In this document: positions 8,349 through 16,871 of the stretch, piece by piece
Numbering within the stretch: the first letter of the stretch is position 1
Layout of the letters: each line of letters opens with the position of its first letter
The notes under the pieces: generated by a model
Seen by the model: the letters and a program-made list of their open reading frames with translations, nothing else
The model's database searches: none
What the model was told of the DNA's origin: nothing
Translations under genes and position numbers: made by a program
Assembly: GCA_017304655.1 (NCBI GenBank)
Contig: JAFKLY010000006.1
Coordinates: 310,001-374,000 of the forward strand
Source of the DNA: Sphingomonas sp.
GTDB taxonomy: Bacteria; Pseudomonadota; Alphaproteobacteria; Sphingomonadales; Sphingomonadaceae
Reading direction: 5' to 3'
Length of the DNA: 64,000 bases

Positions 8349-8831
8349 ATGGCGATCAAGGTTCCGGATCGGCAAGAGCTGGAAGGCATGGATCTCGGCC
8401 TGCTGGGAGAGAGCGTGGGGTCGGCGGTGCGGCTGCTGCGCAATCTGCTCACCTCGCGCGTTGTCGCGGCGTTCGAGCCTTACGGGATGCGCACTGGCAC
8501 CTTTTCCACCCTCGCGCTGATATCCGCCAATCCGGGCTGCTCGCAGTCCGAGATTGCGCGCCAGATCGGCGCGGACAAGTCGATCGTCGTCGCCATCGTC
8601 GATCATCTTGAGAGTGCCGGCTTCGCCACGCGTCAGCGATCGCGGGAGGACCGGCGGCGCAATGTGCTGACGCTCACGCAAAAGGGCGAGGCACTGATCG
8701 AGGAAATGCGCGGGCTGGGGCATATGGCCGAGCAACCGATCCGCGATGCACTTTCGCCGGACGAAGTTGCCCAGCTGATAGCGCTCACGCGCCGGGCGGT
8801 CGACGCATTGATGGCAGCCGAGCCGGGCTGA
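8349..8831 (+). CDS. MarR family transcriptional regulator
   Basis: This 160-residue winged-helix regulator has the helix-turn-helix around CSQSEIARQIGADKS (residues ~63-77) and the wing RSREDRRRNVLTLTQKG (residues ~95-111), matching MarR architecture. It is transcribed away from the dioxygenase/MFS pair and towards the aldehyde dehydrogenase. Such proteins usually repress neighbouring genes until an aromatic ligand binds. The in-frame region upstream of 8349 covers the repeats of the divergent promoter and was not taken as coding. Confidence 0.88.
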   Translation: MAIKVPDRQELEGMDLGLLGESVGSAVRLLRNLLTSRVVAAFEPYGMRTGTFSTLALISANPGCSQSEIARQIGADKSIVVAIVDHLESAGFATRQRSREDRRRNVLTLTQKGEALIEEMRGLGHMAEQPIRDALSPDEVAQLIALTRRAVDALMAAEPG

Positions 8832-9036
8832 TCCCGCGCAAGGCGACCGTTTCGTCGGACAAAGTCAACGCCAGACGCCGAAAAGCCATGTTTGCGCTTG
8901 CGCCTTGCGGGGCGCGGGGCTTAGCATCCGCGCCGTCGAATCCCGTGCTTTGCAGAGCGGCGGGGCATCCGCCAAGGCGGGCATGACCGGTGCAGCCGGC
9001 GGCCCGGCGGGCGGGGAAAGTCCAAGGAGAGAGAGC

Positions 9037-10512
9037 GTGGCCCAGAATCCTGAAGGTGTTTTCGTCAAGAATCCGGACAAGGTCTGGATCGGTGGCCAAT
9101 GGCGGGCGCCGCATAGCGGCCGCATGATCGAGCTGGTCTCGCCCAATACCGAGCAGGTCGTCGGTGCGGTGGCCGAGGCGGACGAGGCGGACATGGACGC
9201 TGCCGTCGCCGCCGCGCGCGAGGCGTTCGATCATGGTCCCTGGCCGCGGATGAGCGTCGCCGAGCGCAACGCGATCATGCAGAAGGTCACCGAGCATCTG
9301 CGTGCGCGCGAGCCGGAGACGGCCAAGGCATGGACGGCCCAGATGGGCGGCCTGGCTGCCTTTGCGCCCGGCATGACCGCGACCGGCACTGGCCAGTTCG
9401 ATACGGTGCGCGAGGTCGGCGCCACGTTCGCTTATGTGCAGCAGCGTGAGACGCAGGCGTCCGCCGCCGCCTATCAGGTCTATGAGCCGGTCGGCGTCGT
9501 CGCCGCCATCGCGCCGTGGAATGCGCCTTATGCGCTGATGGCCTCCAAGGTCGCCAATGCGCTCATCACCGGCTGCACGGTCATCATGAAGCCCTCGCCG
9601 GAGACGCCGCTGGAGGCCTACATCATTGCCGAAGCCTGCGAGGCGGCGGGCATTCCGGCTGGCGTCGTCAATCTCGTCTGCGGCCAGCGCGAGGCGTCGG
9701 ACCATCTCGTCTGCAATCACGGCGTCGACAAGGTGAGCTTCACCGGCTCGACCCTGGCCGGCAAGCGCATTGCGAGCGTCATGGGCGAGCGCATCGGCCG
9801 CTACACGCTGGAGCTGGGCGGCAAGTCCGCCGCCATCGTGCGCGATGACTTCACCGCCGAGCAGACCGCCAAGCTGATGGCGGGCACGATCACCCTACTC
9901 TCGGGCCAGGTCTGCGCGATGCTCACCCGCCTCATCGTGCCCAAGGCGCGGCATGACGAGATCACGGACGCGCTGGCTGCCGAGTTCCAGAAGATCAAGA
10001 TCGGCTATTCGGACGATCCGACGACCCAGCTCGGTCCGCTCGCCATGAAGCGCCAGCTCGAGCGCGTGGAGATGTATATCGAGGAAGGCAAGAAATCCGC
10101 CGATCTCGTGACCGGCGGCAATCGCCCGACGCATCTCAACCAGGGTTATTTCATCGAGCCGACCCTCTTCGCCAATGTCGACAACAAGTCGCGCATCGCG
10201 CAGGAGGAGATCTTCGGTCCCGTGCTCTCGGTCATCCCGGTGGAGGACGAGGCCCATGCCATCGCGGTCGCCAATGACAGCAACTACGGCCTGTCGGGCG
10301 CAGTGCTCACCAATGATGCGCAGGCGGCCTATGACGTCGCGCGGCAAGTGCGCACCGGCGGCATCGCGCAGAACGGCCTCAAGGTCGACTGGAACCTGCC
10401 CTTCGGCGGCTACAAGCAGTCCGGCATTGGCCGCGAGGGCGGCGTCGATGGCCTGAAGGCCTATCTGGAGACCAAGGTCATGTATGTGGACGCACCGGTC
10501 AACGCCGCCTGA
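9037..10512 (+). CDS. NAD(P)-dependent aldehyde dehydrogenase
   Basis: This 491-residue ALDH-superfamily enzyme oxidises an aldehyde to an acid. The general-base Glu is in LELGGKSA (near residue 259) and the catalytic Cys in GQVCAML (near 292); the nucleotide-binding region has FTGSTLAGK, and the C-terminus the usual PFGGYKQSGIGREGG. A GTG at 9037 was chosen because AAGGAG precedes it; upstream in-frame codons read as low-complexity. It stands 20 bases ahead of the DUF8021-like gene and close to the PQQ alcohol dehydrogenase. It may take the aldehyde made by that dehydrogenase, although the latter is periplasmic. Confidence 0.9.
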   Translation: MAQNPEGVFVKNPDKVWIGGQWRAPHSGRMIELVSPNTEQVVGAVAEADEADMDAAVAAAREAFDHGPWPRMSVAERNAIMQKVTEHLRAREPETAKAWTAQMGGLAAFAPGMTATGTGQFDTVREVGATFAYVQQRETQASAAAYQVYEPVGVVAAIAPWNAPYALMASKVANALITGCTVIMKPSPETPLEAYIIAEACEAAGIPAGVVNLVCGQREASDHLVCNHGVDKVSFTGSTLAGKRIASVMGERIGRYTLELGGKSAAIVRDDFTAEQTAKLMAGTITLLSGQVCAMLTRLIVPKARHDEITDALAAEFQKIKIGYSDDPTTQLGPLAMKRQLERVEMYIEEGKKSADLVTGGNRPTHLNQGYFIEPTLFANVDNKSRIAQEEIFGPVLSVIPVEDEAHAIAVANDSNYGLSGAVLTNDAQAAYDVARQVRTGGIAQNGLKVDWNLPFGGYKQSGIGREGGVDGLKAYLETKVMYVDAPVNAA

Positions 10513-10532
10513 GCGAGCGGGCGTCTGACGCC

Positions 10533-11396
10533 ATGACCCTGGACTGCGCCGCGCTCTACGGAGCGTTGGAGGCCTATCTGGCGGCGCTGGGGCGCAAGGA
10601 CCCCGGCGCCGTCAACTGGTCGCCCGATCCGTTCATCACCGAGAACAACGTGCGCCTTGCCGCCGATGACGGCCTGTGGGGCACGATCGAGCGGCTGGGC
10701 GACTATCGGCTGATGTTCGCAGACGTGGCGACGCGGCAGGTCGGCTATTTCGGCACCGTGATCGAGCCGATGGATGAGAGCGCCTACACCGTGCGGCTTG
10801 GCCTCGATGCGGCGGGGCGTGTGGCGGAAGTCGAGACGATCGTGGTGCGGCAGGTGGACAGCTCGCCGCGCTTCGAGAACCAGCGCTTCTACGACAAGCC
10901 GATCCTCAATGCCCCCGTGCAGGCGCCCGTCTCGCGACGCGACATGATCGCCTTGTCAGACGGTTATTTCGCGACCTTGCAATTGAATGACGGGACGATC
11001 CGCACCAAATTCCACCCGGATTGCAACCGGGTCGAGAATGGCGTGCAGACCACGAACAATCCCGAATTCGCCAAGCTTGTGCCCGTCGCTGGCCTCGGCT
11101 GCGAGGCGCAGTTCCGCACGGGCCACTATCGCTATGACGATCGCTTGCGGGGGCGCCGCTTCCCGCTGGTCGATGAGGAGCGCGGGCTCGTCATGGCCTT
11201 CGGCTTCATCGATCATTGCGGTCGGCTCGGCGACTATGCGCTGGCCGACGGCACGCCGGTGAAGAGCCACATCCGCCGCCCGCACACATTCTACCTCGGC
11301 GAACTGTTCAAGATCGACCACGGGATGATCTGCCAGATCGAGGCGAATTTCATCACCGTGCCTTATCACATGCCCAGCCCGTGGGACGGGCGGTGA
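10533..11396 (+). CDS. DUF8021-like protein, possible NTF2-like fold
   Basis: This is a predicted 287-residue protein without signal peptide. The first ~105 residues (YLAALGRKDP, FITENNVRL, DGLWGTI, GDYRLMFAD, VGYFG, then a strand-rich VAEVETIVVRQ) match the pattern I associate with DUF8021, a domain of unknown function with an NTF2-like look. Residues ~130-280 form a second, related alpha+beta part with HPDCNRVENG and CEAQF. It may be cotranscribed with the ALDH. Proteins of this kind recur beside catabolic oxidoreductases, but I know of no defined activity. Confidence 0.7.
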   Translation: MTLDCAALYGALEAYLAALGRKDPGAVNWSPDPFITENNVRLAADDGLWGTIERLGDYRLMFADVATRQVGYFGTVIEPMDESAYTVRLGLDAAGRVAEVETIVVRQVDSSPRFENQRFYDKPILNAPVQAPVSRRDMIALSDGYFATLQLNDGTIRTKFHPDCNRVENGVQTTNNPEFAKLVPVAGLGCEAQFRTGHYRYDDRLRGRRFPLVDEERGLVMAFGFIDHCGRLGDYALADGTPVKSHIRRPHTFYLGELFKIDHGMICQIEANFITVPYHMPSPWDGR

Positions 11397-11413
11397 ACGA
11401 TGGTGCACCACCT

Positions 11414-11502
11414 CCGTTCGGTCTGAGCCTGTCGAAGGCCTGTCCTTCTTCCGCCGGGTTGAACCAAAAAGGACAGCCCTTCGACACGTTCAGGGCGAAC
11501 GG
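11414..11502. repeat. intergenic palindromic repeat, CCGTTCG/CGAACGG family
   Basis: An imperfect 89-base palindrome begins CCGTTCG and ends CGAACGG, with inner arms GTCGAAGG / CCTTCGAC and CTGTCCTT / AAGGACAG. It sits in the gap before the PQQ dehydrogenase. A second, shorter member with the same ends lies at 56769-56844 inside the lig cluster. This is a dispersed REP/BIME-like element rather than a gene-specific site. Confidence 0.8.
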
Positions 11503-11518
11503 AAAAAGAGAACGAGAA

Positions 11519-13720
11519 ATGGGTGAGGGGATGAAGAGATTTTTGGGAACGCTTTGCCTGCTGGCGCTGGCGTCATGCAGTGGCACGAGCGGCGGCGACA
11601 AAGCCGAGACGGGCCTCGCGGCGGACAATTGGGTGACGCCGGGCGGCGACATCGGCAAGTCGCATTATTCGACCCTGACGGACATCAACCGCGACAATGT
11701 CGGCACGCTGGGCCTGGCCTGGCAGGCGGAACTGGGCACGGGCCGTGGCCTCGAAGCGACGCCGGTCGTCATCGATGGCGTCCTGTACACCTCCGGCGTG
11801 GCGGGCCGTGTCTATGCCTATGACGGGGCGAGCGGCAAGGAGCTGTGGCGCTTCGAGCCGCCGGTCGACATGCAGGTCAATCGCACTGCCTGCTGCGACA
11901 TGGTCAATCGCGGCGTCTCGGTCGCGCGGGGCAAGGTCTATGTCGTCGCGCTCGATGGCTGGATGTATGCGCTCGACCAGAAGAGCGGCAAGGTCGTCTG
12001 GAAGGCCGACACCGTCGTGGACCGCAAGCGCGGCGACACCTCCACCGGCGCGCCGGAAGTGGCGGGCGATGTCGTCGTCATCGGCAATGCCGGCGCGGAA
12101 TATGACGTGCGCGGCGCCGTCAGCGCGTTCGATCTGGAGACTGGCAAGCTCGCCTGGCGCTTCTTCGTCGTCCCGCGCGATCCGAAGCTGGGGCCGCAGG
12201 ACCACCCTGATCTGGCGCCGGCGCTCAAGACCTGGGACCCCAACAGCCGCTGGGACATTGGCGGGGGCGGCGCCCCGTGGGATGCGATCAACTATGATCC
12301 GGAGACCGGCCTGGTGCTCGTCGGCACCGGCAATGGCGGGCCATATGCCACCTCCAAGCGCAGCCCCAGCGGCGGCGACAATCTCTACATCGGCTCGATC
12401 GTGGCGCTGGACGCGAAGACCGGTCGCCTGAAATGGCATTATCAGGAAACGCCCGGCGACAACTGGGATTACACCTCCACCGCGCCGATGATCCTCACGC
12501 GCCTGAAGGTGGATGGCGAGGAGCGGCCGGTGGTGCTCCATGCGCCCAAGAACGGCTTCCTCTATGTGCTGGACCGGCGCGACGGCAAGCTGCTGCGCGC
12601 CAACCCGATCGTGCGGGTCAACTGGGCGGATGGCGTGGACATGAAGACCGGCCGGCCCCGGCTGACGCCCGAGAAGGCGGACTATACCAGTGGCCCCAAG
12701 ATCGTCTTCCCCTCCACCACCGGCGCACGCAACTGGCACCCGGCGGCTTATGATCCCGAGAGCGGCCTCTACATCGGCAGCGTTCAGGACATGGGCAATG
12801 CGATCTACATGACGCCGGGCCAGAAGCCGCATCAGACGAAGATGCTGAACAATGACGCGGCGCTGCTGTTCACATCGGACTTGCAGGCGATCCTGCCCGG
12901 CCTGCCGCCGCCGCTGCGCGATGCCATCGCCGCCCGGCCGGAAATGGCCTGGGTGAAGGCCAATCCGAGCGGCACGGAGCTGCGCGCGCTCGATCCGCTG
13001 ACCGGCAAGACGCGCTGGGCTTACAAGATGGCGGGCTGGCAGGACCGGGGCGGCGCACTGGCGACGGCCGGCGGTCTCGTCTTCCAGGGCAGTATCGACG
13101 GGCATTTCCGCGTGTTCGACAAGGCGAGCGGCAAGCTGCTGAAACAGATCGACACCGGCAGTTCCATCCTCGCCGCGCCGATGACCTACAAGGTCGGCGG
13201 CGTGCAATATGTTGCGGTGATGGCGGCCTGGGGCGGGGGCGGCTATCCCTATGTCCCGCCTTATTCGGCGGCCTACAAGCGCGGCAATCAGGGGCGCATC
13301 CTCGTGTTCAGGCTGGGCGGCGGGCCAGTGCCGATCCCGCCGGAACTGCCCGCGCTGGAGCCGGCGCCCGTGCCGCCCGCACAGGCGGCAGGCGTCACGC
13401 CGCAGACCATTGCGCAGGGCATGACCCTGTTCATGGGCCATTGCGCGCTGTGCCACGCCAACCAGCCGCGCTCGATCACGCCGGACCTGCGCCGCATGAG
13501 CGAGGGCACGCACGCCGCCTTCCGCCAGATCGTGCTGGAGGGGCTGCTGCTGCCCAACGGCATGCCGCGCTGGGACGACCGGCTGAACGCGAAGGATGTC
13601 GATGCGATCCACGCCTATCTCGTCGACCTGCAAGCCAAGACGCGGGCCGCCGAGCTGGAAAAGCAGAAACGCGGTCAGCCGCTCGACACGCCGGGGCTGA
13701 CCATTTTGAGCAATTACTGA
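11519..13720 (+). CDS. PQQ-dependent quinohemoprotein alcohol dehydrogenase, lipoprotein
   Basis: The 733-residue product has an eight-bladed PQQ propeller followed by a cytochrome c domain (type II quinohemoprotein ADH). The N-terminus MKRFLGTLCLLALASC is a lipoprotein signal with lipobox LASC, so the enzyme should be membrane-anchored on the periplasmic side. The adjacent-Cys disulfide is in TACCD (residues ~124-125). The catalytic Asp is in NWDYT (near 317), followed by Thr at +2 rather than the Asp of lanthanide-dependent enzymes, so calcium is expected. Haem binding is at CALCH (near 641), with a Met ligand in PNGMPRW. Electrons would pass to the respiratory chain. Start is 11519 or the ATG four codons on. 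No pqq biosynthesis genes are in the window. Confidence 0.92.
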   Translation: MGEGMKRFLGTLCLLALASCSGTSGGDKAETGLAADNWVTPGGDIGKSHYSTLTDINRDNVGTLGLAWQAELGTGRGLEATPVVIDGVLYTSGVAGRVYAYDGASGKELWRFEPPVDMQVNRTACCDMVNRGVSVARGKVYVVALDGWMYALDQKSGKVVWKADTVVDRKRGDTSTGAPEVAGDVVVIGNAGAEYDVRGAVSAFDLETGKLAWRFFVVPRDPKLGPQDHPDLAPALKTWDPNSRWDIGGGGAPWDAINYDPETGLVLVGTGNGGPYATSKRSPSGGDNLYIGSIVALDAKTGRLKWHYQETPGDNWDYTSTAPMILTRLKVDGEERPVVLHAPKNGFLYVLDRRDGKLLRANPIVRVNWADGVDMKTGRPRLTPEKADYTSGPKIVFPSTTGARNWHPAAYDPESGLYIGSVQDMGNAIYMTPGQKPHQTKMLNNDAALLFTSDLQAILPGLPPPLRDAIAARPEMAWVKANPSGTELRALDPLTGKTRWAYKMAGWQDRGGALATAGGLVFQGSIDGHFRVFDKASGKLLKQIDTGSSILAAPMTYKVGGVQYVAVMAAWGGGGYPYVPPYSAAYKRGNQGRILVFRLGGGPVPIPPELPALEPAPVPPAQAAGVTPQTIAQGMTLFMGHCALCHANQPRSITPDLRRMSEGTHAAFRQIVLEGLLLPNGMPRWDDRLNAKDVDAIHAYLVDLQAKTRAAELEKQKRGQPLDTPGLTILSNY

Positions 13721-13810
13721 TCCAGCAGCGCCCCGCTCTCCGTTTCACCGCTCGAAGCGAACGGACAGGGGATTGCGGGTCGCCGTCACTAGCCTCCTGA
13801 GGACCATGAC

Positions 13811-14314
13811 ATGACCCAACTTTACTCCACCCTCGATAATCCCGTGCTTGAATTCGCCTTCGAGTGTCGGCTGCAGTTCACGCGCGTCCACGCCATCCCC
13901 AATGTCCATAATGGCGGCTTCCGCTCGGCGGTGCTGGTCGATCAGGGGCAATTCGAGGGGCCGCGTCTGCGCGGGCGCGCGGTGCCCAATTCGGGCGGCG
14001 ACTATGCCCATTTCCGCGATGATGACACGGCGGTGTTCGATGCGCGCTATCTGCTGGAGACGGACGATGGCGAGATCATCTACATGCAGAACAAGGGCTA
14101 TCTCTGGGGCCGCAAGCCGGACTCGATGCAGCGCCTGCGCGCCTGGGCGTTCGAGGGCGGCGATCCGGTGGCGCATGAGGATTATTATCTGCGCGCCCAG
14201 CCGACCTTCGAGACGAGCAAGGGCAAATATGACTGGATGACCCGCCACGTCTTCATCGGCGTGGGCGAGCGCAAGCCGGACGGCAATTTCGTGCGCTATT
14301 ATGCGCTGACCTGA
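13811..14314 (+). CDS. DUF3237 family protein
   Basis: This predicted 167-residue cytosolic protein matches the DUF3237 (UPF0311) pattern: an N-terminal strand pair with NVHNGGFRS, then GRAVPNSGGDYAHFRDDD, then DARYLLETDDGEIIYMQNKGYLWG, and a C-terminal FIGVGERKPDG. DUF3237 proteins are small beta-barrels of unknown function often found next to catabolic dehydrogenases, here 90 bases after the PQQ enzyme. It might bind a small aromatic or act as an accessory lactonase-like protein, but that is a guess. Confidence 0.85.
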   Translation: MTQLYSTLDNPVLEFAFECRLQFTRVHAIPNVHNGGFRSAVLVDQGQFEGPRLRGRAVPNSGGDYAHFRDDDTAVFDARYLLETDDGEIIYMQNKGYLWGRKPDSMQRLRAWAFEGGDPVAHEDYYLRAQPTFETSKGKYDWMTRHVFIGVGERKPDGNFVRYYALT

Positions 14315-14461
14315 CAGCCGTGGGCGGCTCCGGCGAGGGCGCCGGGGCTGTCGCGCCCGGTCCAGTCGTGGTGTCTCACGGGCGGCTGGCCGAATTGGGG
14401 CGACAAGTGCGCGCTTATCTGCTAGAAGGCGGGTATTACGGCAAATCCAGCTTGCAAGCCT

Positions 14462-14716
14462 TTGCCGCGACTGAGAGACGACCCGCGCTCCCGCTTGCCT
14501 GTCGGGAGACGTCCAATCGAAGATTTCAACGCCTTGCTGCGTGATGAGCAGATCGCTCTGCTGCGCGCTGCATTCGCTCCGTCCAGCGCCTGCAAGGCCG
14601 TCCATGGCCGCACGGCCCGCGCCGTGGGCGTGCGCATTGCCGCGCATCGCTACCCCTATCGGGACCATGCCGCGCCGCGGGCACTCCAGCTTGCCATGCG
14701 GGAGCGCGCTGCATGA
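14462..14716 (+). CDS. small hypothetical protein, start uncertain
   Basis: An open frame up to 84 residues long ends with a stop that overlaps the next ATG by four bases (ATGA), typical of coupled genes. No ATG or GTG exists near its start. TTG codons occur at 14462 and 14495, and a good GGGAGA site stands eight bases before an ATC codon (IEDFNALLRDEQIALL...). The product would be a short, Ala/Arg-rich helical protein with many basic residues. The coupling argues for a real gene; the missing conventional start argues against it. Function is unknown. Confidence 0.4.
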   Translation: MPRLRDDPRSRLPVGRRPIEDFNALLRDEQIALLRAAFAPSSACKAVHGRTARAVGVRIAAHRYPYRDHAAPRALQLAMRERAA

Positions 14717-14946
14717 GCCGCGCCGTGAACATTGACGAGACCGTGCAGGTCGTCACGGACCGCTGCGCCAAGCTCGCCCTCGGTATTTCGGTGATCGAGC
14801 CGCTCACCTCGGGTGGCACGCGTGTCGTGCTCAACACAGCGGCCGAGGCCGACAAGCTTTGCGTCAGCATGAAGTCCAAGCTGATCGACGGGCCGGTGAT
14901 ACGCTCGCCGCTGTACGCCTGGCGGACCACGGCGCCTTATAGCTGA
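14713..14946 (+). CDS. small hypothetical protein
   Basis: This predicted 77-residue protein starts with an ATG that overlaps the preceding stop. It has a hydrophobic strand-rich centre (LALGISVIEPL, TRVVLNT) and two Cys, without signal peptide or recognisable motif. It ends 118 bases before the cold-shock gene on the same strand. Similar small proteins occur in sphingomonads, but I cannot name a family. Confidence 0.55.
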   Translation: MSRAVNIDETVQVVTDRCAKLALGISVIEPLTSGGTRVVLNTAAEADKLCVSMKSKLIDGPVIRSPLYAWRTTAPYS

Positions 14947-15064
14947 CGCCATACCCCTTTCGCGCGCGCCGTCCGGGTCGAGCGGCGCACGTGTCACATT
15001 CGATATTCGACCCATACCAGGCCGGCGCCACAAGGCAGCCGGCATCTAGACTAAGGAAATACCC

Positions 15065-15271
15065 ATGCCGATTGGCACCGTGAAATTTTTCAACACCGAG
15101 AAGGGCTATGGTTTTATTGCGCCCGAAGATGGCGGCAATGATGCCTTCGTCCACATCACTGCGGTGGAGCGCTCCGGCCTTGCCACGCTCAACAAGGACC
15201 AGCGCGTGTCCTATGAGCTGCAGGCCGATCGCGGTGGCAAGCAGTCTGCAGTGAATCTGCAGGAAGCCTGA
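15065..15271 (+). CDS. cspA: cold-shock domain protein (CspA family)
   Basis: This 68-residue single cold-shock domain has RNP1 as KGYGFI (residues ~14-19) and RNP2 as DAFVHI (residues ~29-34). It binds single-stranded nucleic acid and works as an RNA chaperone. AAGGAAA lies eight bases before the ATG. The ~118-base leader upstream is long enough for the structured 5' region common in csp genes, although no defined thermosensor could be recognised. A strong hairpin follows at 15284. Confidence 0.92.
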   Translation: MPIGTVKFFNTEKGYGFIAPEDGGNDAFVHITAVERSGLATLNKDQRVSYELQADRGGKQSAVNLQEA

Positions 15272-15283
15272 GCTTGAAATGAA

Positions 15284-15320
15284 CCCGGAGCGGCTGGCGC
15301 GAACGCCCGGCCGCTCCGGG
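15284..15320 (+). terminator. hairpin terminator after cspA
   Basis: A perfect 11-base stem CCCGGAGCGGC / GCCGCTCCGGG encloses a 15-base loop, beginning 12 bases after the cspA stop. No run of T follows, so it may rely on Rho or serve as a stabilising 3' end. Confidence 0.6.
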
Positions 15321-15531
15321 GCTCTCCCGTGCCGTGCGCGGTTGCGGGATCATGGCCGGCGCGTCTCCTGCCGCCGGACCTTGCGCCGTTTCGCCTTTTC
15401 CGGTTAGAAAAGCGCAGCTTCAGGAGTGAGAACGATGCGTCAGGGCGTCCGCTAAGGCGGTCATATCCCCACCGGGCGACGGGCCAGCGATGCCCGGCCG
15501 CCGATGCTGTCTCACAATCTGAAGGTTTATC

Positions 15532-16311
15532 ATGCACCGTCTTGCAGAGAAGATCTGCGTCGTCACTGGCGCAGCGCGTGGCATTGGCCGCGCCATTGCC
15601 GCTGCCTTTCATGCCGAAGGCGCGGCCGTCATCCTCACCGATCTTGATGCCGCCACCGGCGCCCGTGCGGCGGCCGAGATCGGCTGCCGGTTCGAGCCAC
15701 TCGACGTGCGCGAGGAATGGGACTGGGCGCGGCTGGAAGCGCTCGTCCCCCGCGCGGACGTCGTCGTCAACAATGCCGGCATCACCGGCTTTGGCGAGGG
15801 TCCGGTCGCCCACGATCCCGAACAGGCCAGCCTCGCGGACTGGCGCGCGGTGCACGCCACCAATCTCGATGGCACCTTCCTGGGCTGCCGCTATGCCATC
15901 GCCGCGATGAAAGGGCAGGGCACCGGCTCGATCATCAACATCTCCTCGCGCTCGGGCCTCGTCGGCATTCCCATGGCGGCGGCCTATGCCTCCTCCAAGG
16001 CAGGCGTGCGCAATCACAGCAAGAGCGTTGCGCTCTATTGCGCGCAGCGGGGCTGGGCGATCCGCTGCAACTCCATCCATCCCGGCGCCATCCTCACGCC
16101 GATGTGGGAGCCGATGCTGGGCGAGGGGGAGGCGCGCGCCGCCAGCCTCGCGGCGCTGAGCGCGGACACGCCGCTCAAGCGCTTCGGCCAGCCGGAGGAA
16201 GTCGCCGCCATGGCGGTGTTCCTCGCCAGCGACGAAGCGCCTTATGTGACGGGCGCGGAGTTCAACATCGACGGTGGCCTGCTTGCCGGATCGGCCGCCT
16301 CGCCGGGGTAA
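15532..16311 (+). CDS. SDR family oxidoreductase
   Basis: The 259-residue classical SDR has TGAARGIG near residue 12, NNAGITG near 82, the catalytic Ser in NISSRSG and Tyr/Lys in YASSK. The C-terminal [12 protein letters not shown] is the usual family ending. It resembles the dehydrogenases used for cyclohexanol, steroid or chlorinated diol oxidation in sphingomonads, but the exact substrate is not inferable. It stands alone, followed by a palindromic repeat that separates it from the convergent pseudogene. Confidence 0.88.
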   Translation: MHRLAEKICVVTGAARGIGRAIAAAFHAEGAAVILTDLDAATGARAAAEIGCRFEPLDVREEWDWARLEALVPRADVVVNNAGITGFGEGPVAHDPEQASLADWRAVHATNLDGTFLGCRYAIAAMKGQGTGSIINISSRSGLVGIPMAAAYASSKAGVRNHSKSVALYCAQRGWAIRCNSIHPGAILTPMWEPMLGEGEARAASLAALSADTPLKRFGQPEEVAAMAVFLASDEAPYVTGAEFNIDGGLLAGSAASPG

Positions 16312-16340
16312 GGGGCGAGCAACCCATGCCTATACAACCT

Positions 16341-16424
16341 CCGTCATCCCCGCGTACGCGGGGATCCAGAACCCAGCGGCACTGCCAAGGCGCCCCTGGA
16401 TCCCCGCCTTCGCGGGGATGACGG
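16341..16424. repeat. intergenic palindromic repeat, GTCATCCCCGCG family
   Basis: This 84-base element has arms CCGTCATCCCCGCG...CGGGGATCCAG and CTGGATCCCCGCCTTCGCGGGGATGACGG arranged head-to-head. Each arm forms its own small hairpin, and the pair forms a larger one. The same family recurs at 57750-57831 and, decayed, at 58700-58784. It lies between convergent genes, where it may stop transcription or protect 3' ends. Confidence 0.85.
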
Positions 16425-16438
16425 TGAGCTTGGCGTTC

Positions 16439-16845
16439 TTAACCGACTGCCGGCGGCATCATCGCGCATTCGACATTGGCGATCTTGCCGTCGCGCAGCG
16501 TGTAGAAGATGAACTGCCGCATCTCCTGCACTTCGCCTTTGGCGATGGGAACAGGCCTGGCGCGCCATTGGCGTCCAGCGTCGCCCGGTCGAGGTCGCGA
16601 ATGCCCTCCACGCGCACTATGGCGTCGACGGCGGTCAGCGTGTCGGACGAGGCGAAGTTGAGCACCCGCACGCTCTCCAGCACATATGTGTGCAGGAAGC
16701 TGTAGAAGCGCTTCATGTCGTCTCGCGAGCGCAGCGAGACGCCGAAGAAGTCCATGGCCATCGGCTGTGCGTAGAAATCGCACACGCCGTCATAGTCCTT
16801 GGCGTTGAAGGCGGCGAGATAGCGGTCATAATCGGCGCGGTTCAT
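16439..16845 (-). pseudogene. NTF2/SnoaL-like protein gene with a one-base frameshift
   Basis: The first ~95 codons read as an NTF2-like protein (MNRADYDRYLAAFNAKDYDGV, DFFGVSLRSRDDMKRFY, VRVEGIRDLDRATLDANGAPGLF). The continuing frame then degenerates, while the next frame carries the missing family C-terminus (IAKGEVQEMRQFIFYTL, GKIANVECAM) to a stop at 16439. Adding one C in the CCC run near 16547-16549 would restore one continuous protein of about 135 residues. It lies 26 bases after the NmrA-like gene, probably in one transcript. This is either a genuine loss or a sequencing error in a homopolymer. Confidence 0.75.
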
Positions 16846-16871
16846 GGCGTTGCTCCGTGGCTCTGGGCAGG

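Noticed and set aside
11573..13633. 686-codon open frame on the minus strand
   Set aside because: Antisense to the PQQ dehydrogenase, whose motifs (CC disulfide, CxxCH, catalytic Asp) are all intact on the plus strand.
11519..13720. Lanthanide-dependent (XoxF/PedH-like) alcohol dehydrogenase
   Set aside because: The residue two places after the catalytic Asp is Thr (NWDYT), not Asp, so calcium use is expected.
16341..16424. CRISPR-like repeat or transposon end
   Set aside because: Only one paired palindrome occurs here, with no spacer series, no cas genes and no transposase; it fits a dispersed REP-type element.
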